Source: Actinomycetota bacterium (GTDB lineage Bacteria > Actinomycetota > Thermoleophilia > Gaiellales > Gaiellaceae). Taken from it: a stretch of 35,532 nucleotides of DNA. The DNA is taken from contig PLZU01000099.1 of assembly GCA_003152275.1 (NCBI GenBank), positions 6,415 to 41,946 of the forward strand, read 5' to 3'. Under the pieces are notes generated by a model. The model ran no database searches. It was not told the DNA's origin and was given only the letters and a program-made list of their open reading frames with translations. Positions 7,442 through 16,383 of the stretch are shown here, one piece after another; the stretch's first letter is position 1, and each line of letters starts with the position of its first letter. A program made the translations under genes and the position numbers.

Positions 7442-9175
7442 ATGACTCGGCGCTTCATCGGCGTTCGCTGGTGGCTCGGAGCCGCGTTCGCGCTCGTCGC
7501 GGCAGTCTCGACCGCGATCGTCGTCTCGCAGTTCTCGTCGCGCTCCGAGAGCGCGTTCCGCGTGCATGCCGCGCAGCTCGCAGTGCAAAGCGCGACACTG
7601 GCCGCGGCCGAGGTCGAAGGGGCCGATCGCGCGGGCACGCTCGGGCCGCGGCTGCCGACGATCGCTCAGCACTTCGATCTCGACCTCTACGTGTACGGCG
7701 CTCGAGGGCAGTTGCTTGCGAAGGCTCCGGCGCGGACGAAATTTGCTCTTGCGCCGCCGGAGCAGGCAAGCGCGTTGCACGCCGCGAGCGCAGATCAGCG
7801 TCGCGCGTTCATGACGAGCAGCGGCGGCATCGTCGTCGTCGGCGCGCCGCTTGCGGTGGCGCCCGGTGTCGCGATCGTTTCGGTGAGCCGCCGGCCCGAC
7901 GTCGCAGCGGCGATCGGAATCCTCAACGACCAGGCGCTGCGCGCGGGCGTGATCGCCGGCTTGATCGGCGTGCTCGTCGGACTGCTCTTCGCGCAGGCGA
8001 TCGCGTTGCGCCTGCGCCGACTGACGTCTGCTGCGGAGGCGATCGCCGCCGGTGACTTCGAGCGCTCGGTGCGCTACCGGTTCCGCGACGAGTTCGGTGC
8101 GCTCGCGCAGAGCTTCGACCGGATGCGCCGGCAGCTTCGACGCTCGTTCCGGCACATCGAGGGCGAGCGCGACCGGCTGCGCATGCTGCTCGAGCGGCTG
8201 CACGAGGGCGTCGTCACGGTCGACGACCAGCTTGTCGTGCAGTTCGCAAACGCGGAGGCGCGACGGGTGCTCGGCACGCGGCTTGCCGAGGGCGACCAGT
8301 TGCCCGAGCCGTGGTCGACGTTTTCCCTGCGCGAATTCGCGGCGAGCCTCTTCAACACAGGGTCCGCCCTCGCGCAGGCGCACGTACGCCCCGACGAGGA
8401 GCGTGCACTCGCGCTCGTCGGGATCCCGGCGCAGCCCGAGAGCGACACGGTGCTGATCGTGCTCGACGACCTGACCGAGCAGGAGCGACGCGAGCTCTCG
8501 GAGCGCGAGTTCGTCTCGAACGCCGCGCACGAGTTGCGAACGCCGCTGACGACGATCATCGGCGCCGTCGAGGTCTTGCAGGCGGGCGCGAAGGACGATC
8601 CGGTCGAGCGCGACCGGTTTCTTACGCACATCGAACGCGAGGCCGAGCGGCTTGCGCGGCTCGCGGGCGCGCTGCTGACGCTCGCACGCGCGCATGCGGG
8701 GCAGGAGCGGCCCCGGCTCGATGCGGTCTCGCTCGCAGAGCTGCTGCAGGAGGTGGCCGACGACACGCGTTCGGCCGACGGTGTGGCCGTCTCGGTCGAG
8801 TGCCCGCCGGAGCTCGTCGCGAACGTCAACCGCGATCTGCTCGAGCAAGCGCTGCGAAATCTCGCGGAGAACGCGGTGAAGCACACGCCGAGCGGTCGGA
8901 TCGTCCTGCGCGCGTACGCTGCGGGTACCGTTGTGAACGTTGAGGTCGAGGACACCGGGGTCGGGATGAGTGCGGAGACGCAACAGCACGTCTTCGACCG
9001 CTTCTACCGCGGCCAGGACCGCGATGCCGAGGGCTTCGGGCTCGGGCTCGCGATCGTGCGCCAGACGGTGCGCAGTCTCGGCGGGCATATCGAGCTCGAC
9101 TCGGCGCCGGGCGAAGGCACGCGCGTGCGCATCGTGCTCGAGCAGGCGCGGGTGCGCGAGGAGGCTGTCGCGTGA
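7442..9175 (+). CDS. Sensor histidine kinase (HAMP, PAS-like, HisKA, HATPase)
   Basis: 577-aa membrane sensor. TM1 is at about 11-30, an extracytoplasmic sensor loop at about 31-165, TM2 at about 168-186, and a HAMP linker at about 187-236. A small PAS-like domain (about 245-345, EGVVTVDDQLVVQFAN) follows, then the dimerisation/phosphoacceptor helix SNAAHELRTPL with His363, the N box ENAVKHTPSG, G1 DTGVGMS and G2 GFGLGLAIV. It autophosphorylates on His363 and passes the phosphate to its partner, which starts inside its stop codon (GTGA overlap). The domain order matches PhoR/ResE-type kinases. The signal is unknown. Confidence 0.94.
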   Translation: MTRRFIGVRWWLGAAFALVAAVSTAIVVSQFSSRSESAFRVHAAQLAVQSATLAAAEVEGADRAGTLGPRLPTIAQHFDLDLYVYGARGQLLAKAPARTKFALAPPEQASALHAASADQRRAFMTSSGGIVVVGAPLAVAPGVAIVSVSRRPDVAAAIGILNDQALRAGVIAGLIGVLVGLLFAQAIALRLRRLTSAAEAIAAGDFERSVRYRFRDEFGALAQSFDRMRRQLRRSFRHIEGERDRLRMLLERLHEGVVTVDDQLVVQFANAEARRVLGTRLAEGDQLPEPWSTFSLREFAASLFNTGSALAQAHVRPDEERALALVGIPAQPESDTVLIVLDDLTEQERRELSEREFVSNAAHELRTPLTTIIGAVEVLQAGAKDDPVERDRFLTHIEREAERLARLAGALLTLARAHAGQERPRLDAVSLAELLQEVADDTRSADGVAVSVECPPELVANVNRDLLEQALRNLAENAVKHTPSGRIVLRAYAAGTVVNVEVEDTGVGMSAETQQHVFDRFYRGQDRDAEGFGLGLAIVRQTVRSLGGHIELDSAPGEGTRVRIVLEQARVREEAVA

Positions 9176-9861
9176 GCTCGAGCGTGCTCGTCGTCGACGA
9201 CGATCCGGGCGTCCTCGACGTCGTCTCGTTCATGCTGCGACGCGAAGGCTTCGACGTCCACGAGGAGCGCGAAGGCACGGCGGCGCTCGCGGCGGCCCGC
9301 GATCGGCGCTACGACATCGTCATCCTCGATGTGATGCTGCCCGGGATGTCGGGCACCGACATCTGCCGTGAGCTGCGTGCCGAGAGCGACGTGCCGATTC
9401 TGATGCTGACCGCGCGCGATGCGGAGCTCGACCGTGTGCTCGGGCTCGAGCTCGGCGCGGACGACTACGTGACGAAGCCGTTCTCCACCGTGGAGCTGCT
9501 GAGCCGTGTGCGGGCGATCCTGCGCCGGCGGGAGCTCGACCGGGCGAACGGCGGCTCGGCGGTGCGCCATCTCGGCGGGTTGCACATCGACCTCGGCCGG
9601 CACGAGGTACTCGTCGACGGCAAGCGGGTGCATCTGACGCTGTCGGAGTTCAAGGTGCTGGCCTTGTTGGCCGAGCAGCCCGACGCGGTGGTCTCGCGCA
9701 AGGAGCTGATGCAGCACCTGTGGGCGAGCGAACATGTCGGCGACGAACATGCCTGCGAGGTGCATATCTCGAACCTGCGCCGGAAGATCGAGCGCGACCC
9801 GTCAGAACCGCAGCGGCTAGTAACGGTGCGCGGGCTCGGTTATAAGCTCATCCCGGCGTAG
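9172..9861 (+). CDS. OmpR/PhoB-family response regulator
   Basis: 229-aa DNA-binding regulator. The receiver domain spans 1-115 with the acidic pair DDD at 9-11, phosphoacceptor Asp53 (ILDVMLPG) and Lys102 (VTKPFS). The C-terminal winged helix spans about 130-228 (LTLSEFKVLALLAEQ, SNLRRKIERDP, RGLGYKL). The GTG start overlaps the kinase stop by 4 bp, so the pair is translated together. No target genes are evident, although the pair sits between the nei-like and lhr repair genes. Confidence 0.94.
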   Translation: MSSSVLVVDDDPGVLDVVSFMLRREGFDVHEEREGTAALAAARDRRYDIVILDVMLPGMSGTDICRELRAESDVPILMLTARDAELDRVLGLELGADDYVTKPFSTVELLSRVRAILRRRELDRANGGSAVRHLGGLHIDLGRHEVLVDGKRVHLTLSEFKVLALLAEQPDAVVSRKELMQHLWASEHVGDEHACEVHISNLRRKIERDPSEPQRLVTVRGLGYKLIPA

Positions 9862-9895
9862 CCGTTCGACTTCTGTTGCGAAGGCTGGACATGGA

Positions 9896-12800
9896 TTACG
9901 CGCGCAAGACTGCACGGCGCGGGCCCGCCAGGAAACCGGCTTCGACCAGCAGCGGCAGGACGAACGACTCCGTGACCGGTTCGCCGTCGAAGCGCTCGAC
10001 GGCCAGGCGCTTTGCGCCGCCACGCTTCACGTGGAGGACGAGCGCTGCCAGGGCTACGCGGAGCCAGTCTTCTTCCGGATCGCGGAGCGGAACGAGCGTG
10101 CGGCCGCCGCGCTCGACAAAGAGCACCGCCTCGCCACCAAGCAGGACGACCTGCGCGCCGGCGACGCGCGCCGCGCGGCCGTTTGCGCGCTTCGGCCACG
10201 GGATCGCAGCGCCGTACGGCTGCGCCGGATCCGCCGCTGCGAGCACGAGCGGCCCCGGCTCGTCGCCATCGCGCGGGCGGAGCTCGCGCAAGCGCTCGAC
10301 CGCGCCGCCGAGCGCGAACTGCGCGCCGCCGAGTCCTTCGACGAAGTAGCCGCGCCGGCACGTCCCGAGCGTCTCGAGTGCGCGCAGCTCCGAATACACC
10401 GCGCCGTAGCCACCGGGAATGCCTTCACCACGTACGCCGTCGCGCGTAACGATGCCCTGCCGCTCGAGCAAGAGCTCCGCGAGCGCGCGCCGGTCCGGCT
10501 GCCCTGCAAACAAACCTCCGGCCAACGACCACCGGCCTTGCGTCGCCGTCGGGCGCGCTGAACGCGTGCGCGAGAAGCGGCGCGAGCGGCGCTCGGGGCG
10601 CGGCGCCTGGTAGCGGCGCTCCGCGCGCAGTGGCTGCCAGGCGTCGTTCGTCACCTCGCCCGCCCACACGAGATCCCACAGCGCGGGCAGCACGACCGCA
10701 TCCTCGAGTCCGACCTGCTGCAGCAGGTCGGACCAGAAACGCGCGCCGCCCTCGAGCGCGCGGCGGATCGCGTCGTGCTCCTCCCCCTCCGGCGCGGGAG
10801 CCGCGGGCGGACGCCCAAGCACCGGCGCGTCTTCGCGGAAGAACACCGCAACGCGGTCGAGACCCGCCCCGGCCCAGATCAACTCACCCGACGCGCACAG
10901 CTGGTCGAGCTCGGCCGGCCGGTAGCCCGTCACGCGGCGCGGCAGCACGTCCGACTCCCACAACGACACGGGCAACGCGAGCCCTTGCAACGGGATCAGC
11001 GCCTCGCGCAACGTCGCGCGCCGGTCGATCCCGTGCCAGTGCGGCAAAAACAGGCCGAGCGCGGCCTGCTCTGTCGGCTCGACCTCACGCCGAAGCGCAG
11101 CAAGCGACGCGCGCCGCAGGCGGCGCAGCACATCCGGATCGCACCACTCCCGCTCGAGCCCGCCCGGCCGCAACTCGCCGCGCACGAGCTTCTCATCGCG
11201 CTCGAGCTCACGCAGGTGCGCTTCGACGTCGACGCCGAACCACTCGTTCACCTGGGCCGTCGTGAACGGCCCACGCCCGCGCGCGTACCGCACCACGAGC
11301 TGCCGCAGCGAATCCGGCCCGCCTTCGAGGAACACCTCCGGTAGGCCGGAGGGCGGCATCACACCGAGGGCGTCGCGGTAACGGCCCGCGTCTTCTACCG
11401 CGATCAGCCGCTCGTCGCCCGCGATGCGCACGCGCACCGCCCGCCGTTCCGCCTCGAGGATCGCCGCGTGCGCTTCGTCGAATTCGCCGACGCGGTAGTC
11501 GCCGCGCAGACGCAGCGCGTCGTGCAGATGATCCGGATTTCCCGGACGCGGCCGCAGCGACGCCTCGACGTCGGCGAGCGCGTCTGCGTCGATCAGCTCG
11601 CGCAACTCCTCCTGCCCGAGCAACTCGCGCAGCAGATCGCGGTCGAGCGATAAGGCCTGCGCACGCCGCTCGGCCGGCGGCGTGTCGTCCTCGTACATAT
11701 AGGTCGCGATGTAGTCGAACAGCAACGACGACGCGAACGGCGAAGCCGAGGACGACTCGACGTCGATGAGATCGATCTCGCGCGTTCGCAGCCCGTGCAG
11801 CAGCTTCTTCAGCGCAGGGAGATCGAACACGTCCTGCAGGCATTCGCGGTACGTCTCGAGCACTATCGGGAAGCTCGCGTACTTCCGCGCGACCTGAAGC
11901 AGCCCCTGCGCCTTCAGCCGCTGCTGCCACAACGGCGTTCGCTCGCCCGGACGCCGGCGCGGGATGAGCAGCGCACGGGCCGCGTTCTCGCGGAAGCGAG
12001 CGCCGAAGAGCGCCGTCTGCCCCACCTCCGCCAGCACGAGCTCGTCGAGCTCTTCCGCCGTGAGGATCAGCAGATCGGTCGACGGCGGCGCGTCGGCGTC
12101 GGGCAAGTGGAACGCGATCCCGTCGTCCGACCAGATCGACTGCACCTCGATCCCGAGCGAGTCGCGCAGACGCGCGCCGACCGCCATCGCCCACGGCGCG
12201 TGCACGCGGGCGCCGAACGGCGTGAGGATGCAGATGCGCCAGTCGCCGATCTCGTCGCGGAAGCGCTCGACGACGACGGCGCGATCCGACGGTACAACGC
12301 CGGTCGCTCGCATCTGGTCTTGCAAGAACGTCAAAAGGTTGCGCGCCGCATACGCGTCGAGGCCGACCTCCTCCACGAGCCGCTTCGTCGCCTTGTCCTC
12401 GGAGACGGAGACGAGCTCGCGCGAGAACTTGCCGATCGCCTCGCCCAGCTCGTACGGGCGGCCAACGCCCTCGCCCTTCCAGAACGGGATGGAACCGGGA
12501 ACCCCCGGCGCCGGCGACACGAGCACGCGGTCGCGCGTGATCTCCTCGATCCGCCACGATGACGCCCCGAGCATGATCACCTGGCCTGCGCGCGCCTCGT
12601 ACACCATCTCCTCGTCGAGCTCGCCGACGCGCCCGCCGCCGTCGACGATGAAGACGCCGAACAACCCGCGGTCGGGGATCGTGCCCGCGTTCGTAACCGC
12701 GAGACGGCGCGCACCCTCCCGGCCGCGGATGACACCGGCGGTGCGGTCCCAGATGATGCGCGGCCGCAGTTCCGCGAACTCGTCCGACGGATAACGGCCT

Positions 12801-14128
12801 GCGAGCATGTCGAGCACATTCTCGAGTTGTGCCCGCGAAAGATCCGCGAACGGGTACGCGCCGCGCACGAGCCGGTGCAGGTCGGCGACTTCGATCTCCT
12901 CCTGCGCGCAGATGCCGACGATCTGCTGCGAAAGCACGTCGAGCGGATTGCGCGGGATCTGCGTCTCCTCGATCGCGCCTGCGCGCATCCGCTGTGCAAC
13001 GACCGCGCATTCAAGCAGGTCGGCGCGGAACTTCGGAAAGATGCGCCCCTTCGAGACCTCGCGCAGCGAATGGCCGGCGCGGCCGATGCGCTGCAGGCCG
13101 CGCGCAACCGATTTTGGCGACTCGACTTGCACGACGAGGTCAACGGCGCCCATATCGATGCCGAGCTCGAGCGACGACGTCGCAACGAGGCACGGAATCC
13201 GCCCCGCCTTCAGGTCTTCCTCGATCAGCACGCGCTGCTCGCGCGCCAGCGAGCCGTGATGCGCGCGCGCCACCTCCTCCTCTGCGAGCTCGTTCAAGCG
13301 CAGCGCGAGCCGCTCGGCGAGGCGCCGGTTGTTCACGAACACGATCGTCGAGCGGTGCGCGCGCACGAGCTCGAGCAGCGCGGGGTAGATCGACGGCCAG
13401 ATCGAATTCGCGCTGGGCTCGGCACCGGTGGCGCCGAGCTCGCGCATGTCTTCGACCGGCACGACCACCTGAAGGTCGAGCTGCTTCGCAATACCCGCGT
13501 CGACGAGTTGGATCGGCCGCGCGCCGGACACAAAGCGGCCGATCTCCTCGAGCGGCCGCTGCGTGGCCGAGAGGCCGATCCGCTGGAAGGGCTTCTCGAC
13601 GAGACGCTCGAGCCGCTCGACCGACAAGGCGAAGTGGGAGCCGCGCTTCGTGCCTGCGATCGCGTGTACCTCGTCCATGATCAGCGTGTCGACCCCGCGC
13701 AACAGCTCTCGCGCCTGCGAGGTCAACAGCAGAAAGAGCGACTCGGGCGTCGTGATGAGGATGTCCGGCGGGTCGCGCAGCATCGCAGCGCGCTCCTTCT
13801 GCGGCGTGTCGCCCGTGCGAACAGCAACGCGCAGCTGCGACTGCAGACCAGCTAGCGGCCCGCGCAGGTTGCGCTCGACGTCGTAGTTCAGCGCCTTCAA
13901 CGGCGAGACGTACAGCACGCGCAACCCGCCGCCGGGCGAAGCGGTGAGCCGGTCGATCGCGTACAGGAACGCCGCGAGCGTCTTGCCCGAGCCGGTCGGC
14001 GCCTGGATCAGCGTGTGCTCGCCCGACGCGATCACAGGCCAGCCCTGCTCCTGCGCCGGAGTCGGCGCGTCGAACGTCCGCTCGAACCAGCCGCGGGTGG
14101 CCTCCGAGAAGACGTTGAGGGGGTCCAC
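9896..14128 (-). CDS. lhr: Lhr-family large ATP-dependent helicase
   Basis: 1410-aa superfamily-2 helicase; Lhr proteins are 3'-to-5' translocases linked to DNA repair. Motif Q region PTPAQEQGW is near 22-30, Walker A PTGSGKT at 44-50, DEVH at 152-155, SATQRP (motif III), and the motif V/VI region with LELGIDMGAVDLVVQ and QRIGRAGH. The Lhr core and C-terminal winged-helix region follow, then a long C-terminal region, giving nearly the length of mycobacterial Lhr (about 1500). The start is GTG with TACCCT exactly 6 nt upstream and no ribosome site. The N-terminal sequence (SEATRGWFERTF) fits the family start. It converges with the response regulator, leaving a 34-bp gap. Confidence 0.95.
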   Translation of the reverse strand: MDPLNVFSEATRGWFERTFDAPTPAQEQGWPVIASGEHTLIQAPTGSGKTLAAFLYAIDRLTASPGGGLRVLYVSPLKALNYDVERNLRGPLAGLQSQLRVAVRTGDTPQKERAAMLRDPPDILITTPESLFLLLTSQARELLRGVDTLIMDEVHAIAGTKRGSHFALSVERLERLVEKPFQRIGLSATQRPLEEIGRFVSGARPIQLVDAGIAKQLDLQVVVPVEDMRELGATGAEPSANSIWPSIYPALLELVRAHRSTIVFVNNRRLAERLALRLNELAEEEVARAHHGSLAREQRVLIEEDLKAGRIPCLVATSSLELGIDMGAVDLVVQVESPKSVARGLQRIGRAGHSLREVSKGRIFPKFRADLLECAVVAQRMRAGAIEETQIPRNPLDVLSQQIVGICAQEEIEVADLHRLVRGAYPFADLSRAQLENVLDMLAGRYPSDEFAELRPRIIWDRTAGVIRGREGARRLAVTNAGTIPDRGLFGVFIVDGGGRVGELDEEMVYEARAGQVIMLGASSWRIEEITRDRVLVSPAPGVPGSIPFWKGEGVGRPYELGEAIGKFSRELVSVSEDKATKRLVEEVGLDAYAARNLLTFLQDQMRATGVVPSDRAVVVERFRDEIGDWRICILTPFGARVHAPWAMAVGARLRDSLGIEVQSIWSDDGIAFHLPDADAPPSTDLLILTAEELDELVLAEVGQTALFGARFRENAARALLIPRRRPGERTPLWQQRLKAQGLLQVARKYASFPIVLETYRECLQDVFDLPALKKLLHGLRTREIDLIDVESSSASPFASSLLFDYIATYMYEDDTPPAERRAQALSLDRDLLRELLGQEELRELIDADALADVEASLRPRPGNPDHLHDALRLRGDYRVGEFDEAHAAILEAERRAVRVRIAGDERLIAVEDAGRYRDALGVMPPSGLPEVFLEGGPDSLRQLVVRYARGRGPFTTAQVNEWFGVDVEAHLRELERDEKLVRGELRPGGLEREWCDPDVLRRLRRASLAALRREVEPTEQAALGLFLPHWHGIDRRATLREALIPLQGLALPVSLWESDVLPRRVTGYRPAELDQLCASGELIWAGAGLDRVAVFFREDAPVLGRPPAAPAPEGEEHDAIRRALEGGARFWSDLLQQVGLEDAVVLPALWDLVWAGEVTNDAWQPLRAERRYQAPRPERRSRRFSRTRSARPTATQGRWSLAGGLFAGQPDRRALAELLLERQGIVTRDGVRGEGIPGGYGAVYSELRALETLGTCRRGYFVEGLGGAQFALGGAVERLRELRPRDGDEPGPLVLAAADPAQPYGAAIPWPKRANGRAARVAGAQVVLLGGEAVLFVERGGRTLVPLRDPEEDWLRVALAALVLHVKRGGAKRLAVERFDGEPVTESFVLPLLVEAGFLAGPRRAVLRA

Positions 14129-14144
14129 ATTAGGAGGGTACAGT
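14115..14144 (+). promoter_or_regulatory. Leaderless promoter of the DUF1326 gene
   Basis: TTGAGG (14115-14120), an 18-bp spacer and TACAGT (14139-14144), then exactly 6 nt to the ATG at 14151. The first bases of its -10 (TA, 14139-14140) are also the first bases, on the other strand, of the lhr -10. An AGGAGGG nearby is too far from the ATG (12 nt) to be a normal ribosome site. Confidence 0.55.
14135..14140 (-). promoter_or_regulatory. Leaderless -10 box of lhr
   Basis: Minus-strand TACCCT, exactly 6 nt before the GTG at 14128. It shares the TA step at 14139-14140 with the divergent DUF1326 -10. I see no good -35. Confidence 0.5.
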
Positions 14145-14150
14145 CACGAA

Positions 14151-14762
14151 ATGGCCCTACCCGCCTTCCTTCCGGACGACCTGAGCTACCACGTGCGCGG
14201 CGCGTACTTCGAGTCGTGCAACTGCGAGGCGATCTGCCCGTGCCGGATGATCGGCGGCGTTCGCGGCGGGCGTTCGACCTACGGCATCTGTTACGGCGTG
14301 CTCTCGTGGCTGATCCGCGACGGGAGCGTCGGCGAAGTCGACGTGAGCGGGCTCGCAGCCGTACTCGTGAGCCGCTACGACGACGATGAGCCAGGCTCGC
14401 CCTGGACGATCGTGCTGCACGTCGACCGGAAGGGCGACGACGCACAGCGGGCGGCACTCGAGACGCTGTTTCTCGACGGGCTGCGAAACCTGCCGTGGAT
14501 CCGCAAGGCCCGCCATCTGATCGGCGTGCGCGTGAGCGAGATCGAAATTGAAGGCCCGCGCATCAGCGTCGGGTCGACGATCTCCGTGCGAGCGACGCGC
14601 GCGGTCGAGACCGAACAGCCGGTCGCCTGCGGCATTCCGGGCTACGAGCGCACGGGCCGCGAGCTCTATGCCGACGAGTTCGTGGTCGACGACGACCCCT
14701 TCGCGTGGGAGCTGAGCGGAAACTGCGCCTACGAGAGCGACTTCGACTACGCCTCCGCGTAG
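14151..14762 (+). CDS. DUF1326 family protein
   Basis: 203-aa soluble protein of the uncharacterised DUF1326 family. The N-terminal Cys cluster ESCNCEAICPC (Cys23, 25, 29, 31) is the family hallmark and suggests metal or Fe-S binding, or a thiol function. The C-terminal half is beta-rich with no motif I know. The start is chosen for the ATG with TACAGT 6 nt upstream; a longer reading frame exists but would run back through the lhr promoter and the 5' end of lhr. Nine bases separate its stop from the next gene. Confidence 0.85.
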   Translation: MALPAFLPDDLSYHVRGAYFESCNCEAICPCRMIGGVRGGRSTYGICYGVLSWLIRDGSVGEVDVSGLAAVLVSRYDDDEPGSPWTIVLHVDRKGDDAQRAALETLFLDGLRNLPWIRKARHLIGVRVSEIEIEGPRISVGSTISVRATRAVETEQPVACGIPGYERTGRELYADEFVVDDDPFAWELSGNCAYESDFDYASA

Positions 14763-14765
14763 GAT
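14760..14765 (+). promoter_or_regulatory. Leaderless -10 box of the HhH-GPD gene, overlapping a stop codon
   Basis: TAGGAT, whose first three bases are the TAG stop of the DUF1326 gene, lies exactly 6 nt before the ATG at 14772. There is no Shine-Dalgarno sequence, so the gene may be expressed from its own start as well as by read-through. Confidence 0.45.
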
Positions 14766-14771
14766 CGAGCC

Positions 14772-15326
14772 ATGCCCGCGCCCGAAGCGCTCTACTTCAC
14801 GGACGACGAGGAGGCCTGCCGGCTCATCGCGACCGACCCGTTCGCATTCCTCGTCGGCTTCGCGCTCGACCAGCAGATCACCGTGCAGCAGGCGTTCGCG
14901 GGGCCGCTCCGCATCAAGCAGCGCGTCGGCACGCTCGACCCGGCGACGCTTGCGGCCACCGACCTCGAGCCGTTCTTCAAGGAGAAGCCGGCCGTGCACC
15001 GGTTCCCCGGCTCCATGGCCCGCCGCGTACAAGACCTCGCCGCGACCATCGTCGAGGAGTACAACGGCGATGCCGCACGGATCTGGACCGAAGCGCGCGA
15101 CGGCGCCGACCTGCGCACGCGGCTCGCCGCGCTTCCCGGCTTCGGCGAGATGAAGGTGAAGACCGTCGCCGGCGTGCTCGCGAAGCGGTTCGGCATCGCC
15201 GCTGCCCAGGAGATTGCGCCCGATCACAGGACGCTCGGCGACGTCGACTCCCCGCAAGCGTTGGCGGACTACCAGGCCGCGAAGCGCACCTACAAGGCCG
15301 AGCAGCGCGCGAAAGCCGCACGATAG
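14772..15326 (+). CDS. HhH-GPD family protein (actinobacterial DNA-glycosylase-like)
   Basis: 184-aa protein resembling the uncharacterised actinobacterial HhH-GPD group. DQQITVQQAFAGPLRIKQR lies near residue 34, and the helix-hairpin-helix LPGFGEMKVKTVAGVLAKRFG near 124-142. The usual catalytic VDTHV segment of MutY/Nth enzymes is not present; APDHRTLGDVDS stands in its place, so glycosylase activity is uncertain. The four-Cys Fe-S loop is also absent. Its TAG stop overlaps the putative ATA start of the next gene. A DNA-repair role is supported by fold and by nearby nei-like and lhr genes. Confidence 0.82.
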   Translation: MPAPEALYFTDDEEACRLIATDPFAFLVGFALDQQITVQQAFAGPLRIKQRVGTLDPATLAATDLEPFFKEKPAVHRFPGSMARRVQDLAATIVEEYNGDAARIWTEARDGADLRTRLAALPGFGEMKVKTVAGVLAKRFGIAAAQEIAPDHRTLGDVDSPQALADYQAAKRTYKAEQRAKAAR

Positions 15327-16357
15327 AGATCCGGACGCTCACCGACGGCGGCCAGCCGGCCGAGGACACCGCACACGCGCTCGCCGACTTCATCTCGGCG
15401 GCGCAGAAGACGCTCGAAATCGCAATCTACGACATCCGGCTGCCCGACCCACTCGAGCTGATCGTCCACGGCGCGCTGACCGACGCGTCCGCGCGCGGCG
15501 TCAAGGTCCGGCTCGCCTACAACGTCGATCACCCCGACAACACGCCGGTGCCGCCGCCGCCGCAAACGAACCCGGAGCTCGTCGAATCGCTCCCCTTCCC
15601 CACCGCCGCGATCCCGGGAATCCCCGACTTGATGCACCACAAATACGTGATCCGGGACGCCGAATCACTCTGGACGGGCTCGATGAACTGGACGGCCGAC
15701 TCGTGGACGCGTGAGGAGAACGTGATCGTCACGGTCGACTCAGCCGAGCTCGCGGCTCGCTACGGCGAGGACTTCGAGCAGCTCTGGACACGGCGGGATG
15801 TCCAGCACAGCGGAAAGGTCGATACCGCGCCTGTGCTCGTGGACGGAAAGCCCGTCCGGCCCTGGTTTTGCCCGGGTCGCGGCGACAAGCTGGCCCACCG
15901 GATCGCGAAGGCGATCGGCACGGCCACGCGCCGGATCCGGATCGCCTCCCCCGTGATCAGCTCCGGGCCGATCCTCGGCACCCTGGCCCAGGTGGCCACG
16001 GACGGCAAGGTCGACCTCGCCGGCGTCGTTGACAGCACGCAGATCCATGAGGTGCTCCGGCAGTGGGAGATGAACGGAAATGCCTCCTGGAAGGAGCCGC
16101 TGCTACGGACCGCGCTCACCCGGGCGCCCTTCACGGGCAAGCATTCGACGCCGTACGGCCCTGGAACCGTCCATGACTACATGCACGCCAAGGTCACGGT
16201 CACCGACGACATCGCCTTCGTCGGCAGCTTCAACCTCTCTCATTCCGGCGAGCTGAACGCCGAGAACGTGCTCGAGATCGCGGATCCGGCCGTCGCCGAC
16301 CGCCTCGCCGCTTTCATCGACGAAGTCCGCGGGCGGTATCCAGGAATCGATCTATAG
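15323..16357 (+). CDS. Phospholipase-D-like protein with putative ATA start
   Basis: 344-aa member of the PLD superfamily. It has two HKD motifs: HHKYVIRD with GSMN after it (His106, Lys107), and HAKVTVTD with GSFN (His288). These form one active site for phosphodiester cleavage, of lipids or nucleic acids. No signal peptide is visible. There is no ATG, GTG or TTG between 14705 and the start of the conserved domain, and the first downstream ATG (15632) would remove the first 103 residues. The best start is ATA at 15323, giving (M)EIRTLTDGGQPAED; its ATAG overlaps the upstream TAG stop. The alternatives are an ATG-to-ATA sequence error or a frameshift fusion with the HhH protein. Confidence 0.85.
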   Translation: MEIRTLTDGGQPAEDTAHALADFISAAQKTLEIAIYDIRLPDPLELIVHGALTDASARGVKVRLAYNVDHPDNTPVPPPPQTNPELVESLPFPTAAIPGIPDLMHHKYVIRDAESLWTGSMNWTADSWTREENVIVTVDSAELAARYGEDFEQLWTRRDVQHSGKVDTAPVLVDGKPVRPWFCPGRGDKLAHRIAKAIGTATRRIRIASPVISSGPILGTLAQVATDGKVDLAGVVDSTQIHEVLRQWEMNGNASWKEPLLRTALTRAPFTGKHSTPYGPGTVHDYMHAKVTVTDDIAFVGSFNLSHSGELNAENVLEIADPAVADRLAAFIDEVRGRYPGIDL

Positions 16358-16383
16358 GCGTCCCCCCGTCATAGGGGCGACGC
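16358..16383 (+). terminator. Hairpin after the PLD-like gene
   Basis: Arms at 16358-16367 and 16374-16383 (GCGTC-CCCC pairs with GGGG-C-GACGC, one bulge). It starts one base after the stop codon. There is no T-run. It probably separates the PLD gene from the exported-protein operon. Confidence 0.45.

Noticed and set aside
6644..9088. Nei-like frame extended to 814 codons
   Set aside because: The catalytic Pro2 requires the start at 7405, and the upstream part is antisense to the histidine kinase.
11208..13010. 600-codon minus-strand frame inside lhr
   Set aside because: It is an alternative frame of lhr with Arg-rich, motif-free translation.
13944..14150. Upstream extension of the DUF1326 protein
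   Set aside because: It would cross the lhr promoter and 5' end; the Cys-cluster family starts near the ATG at 14151.
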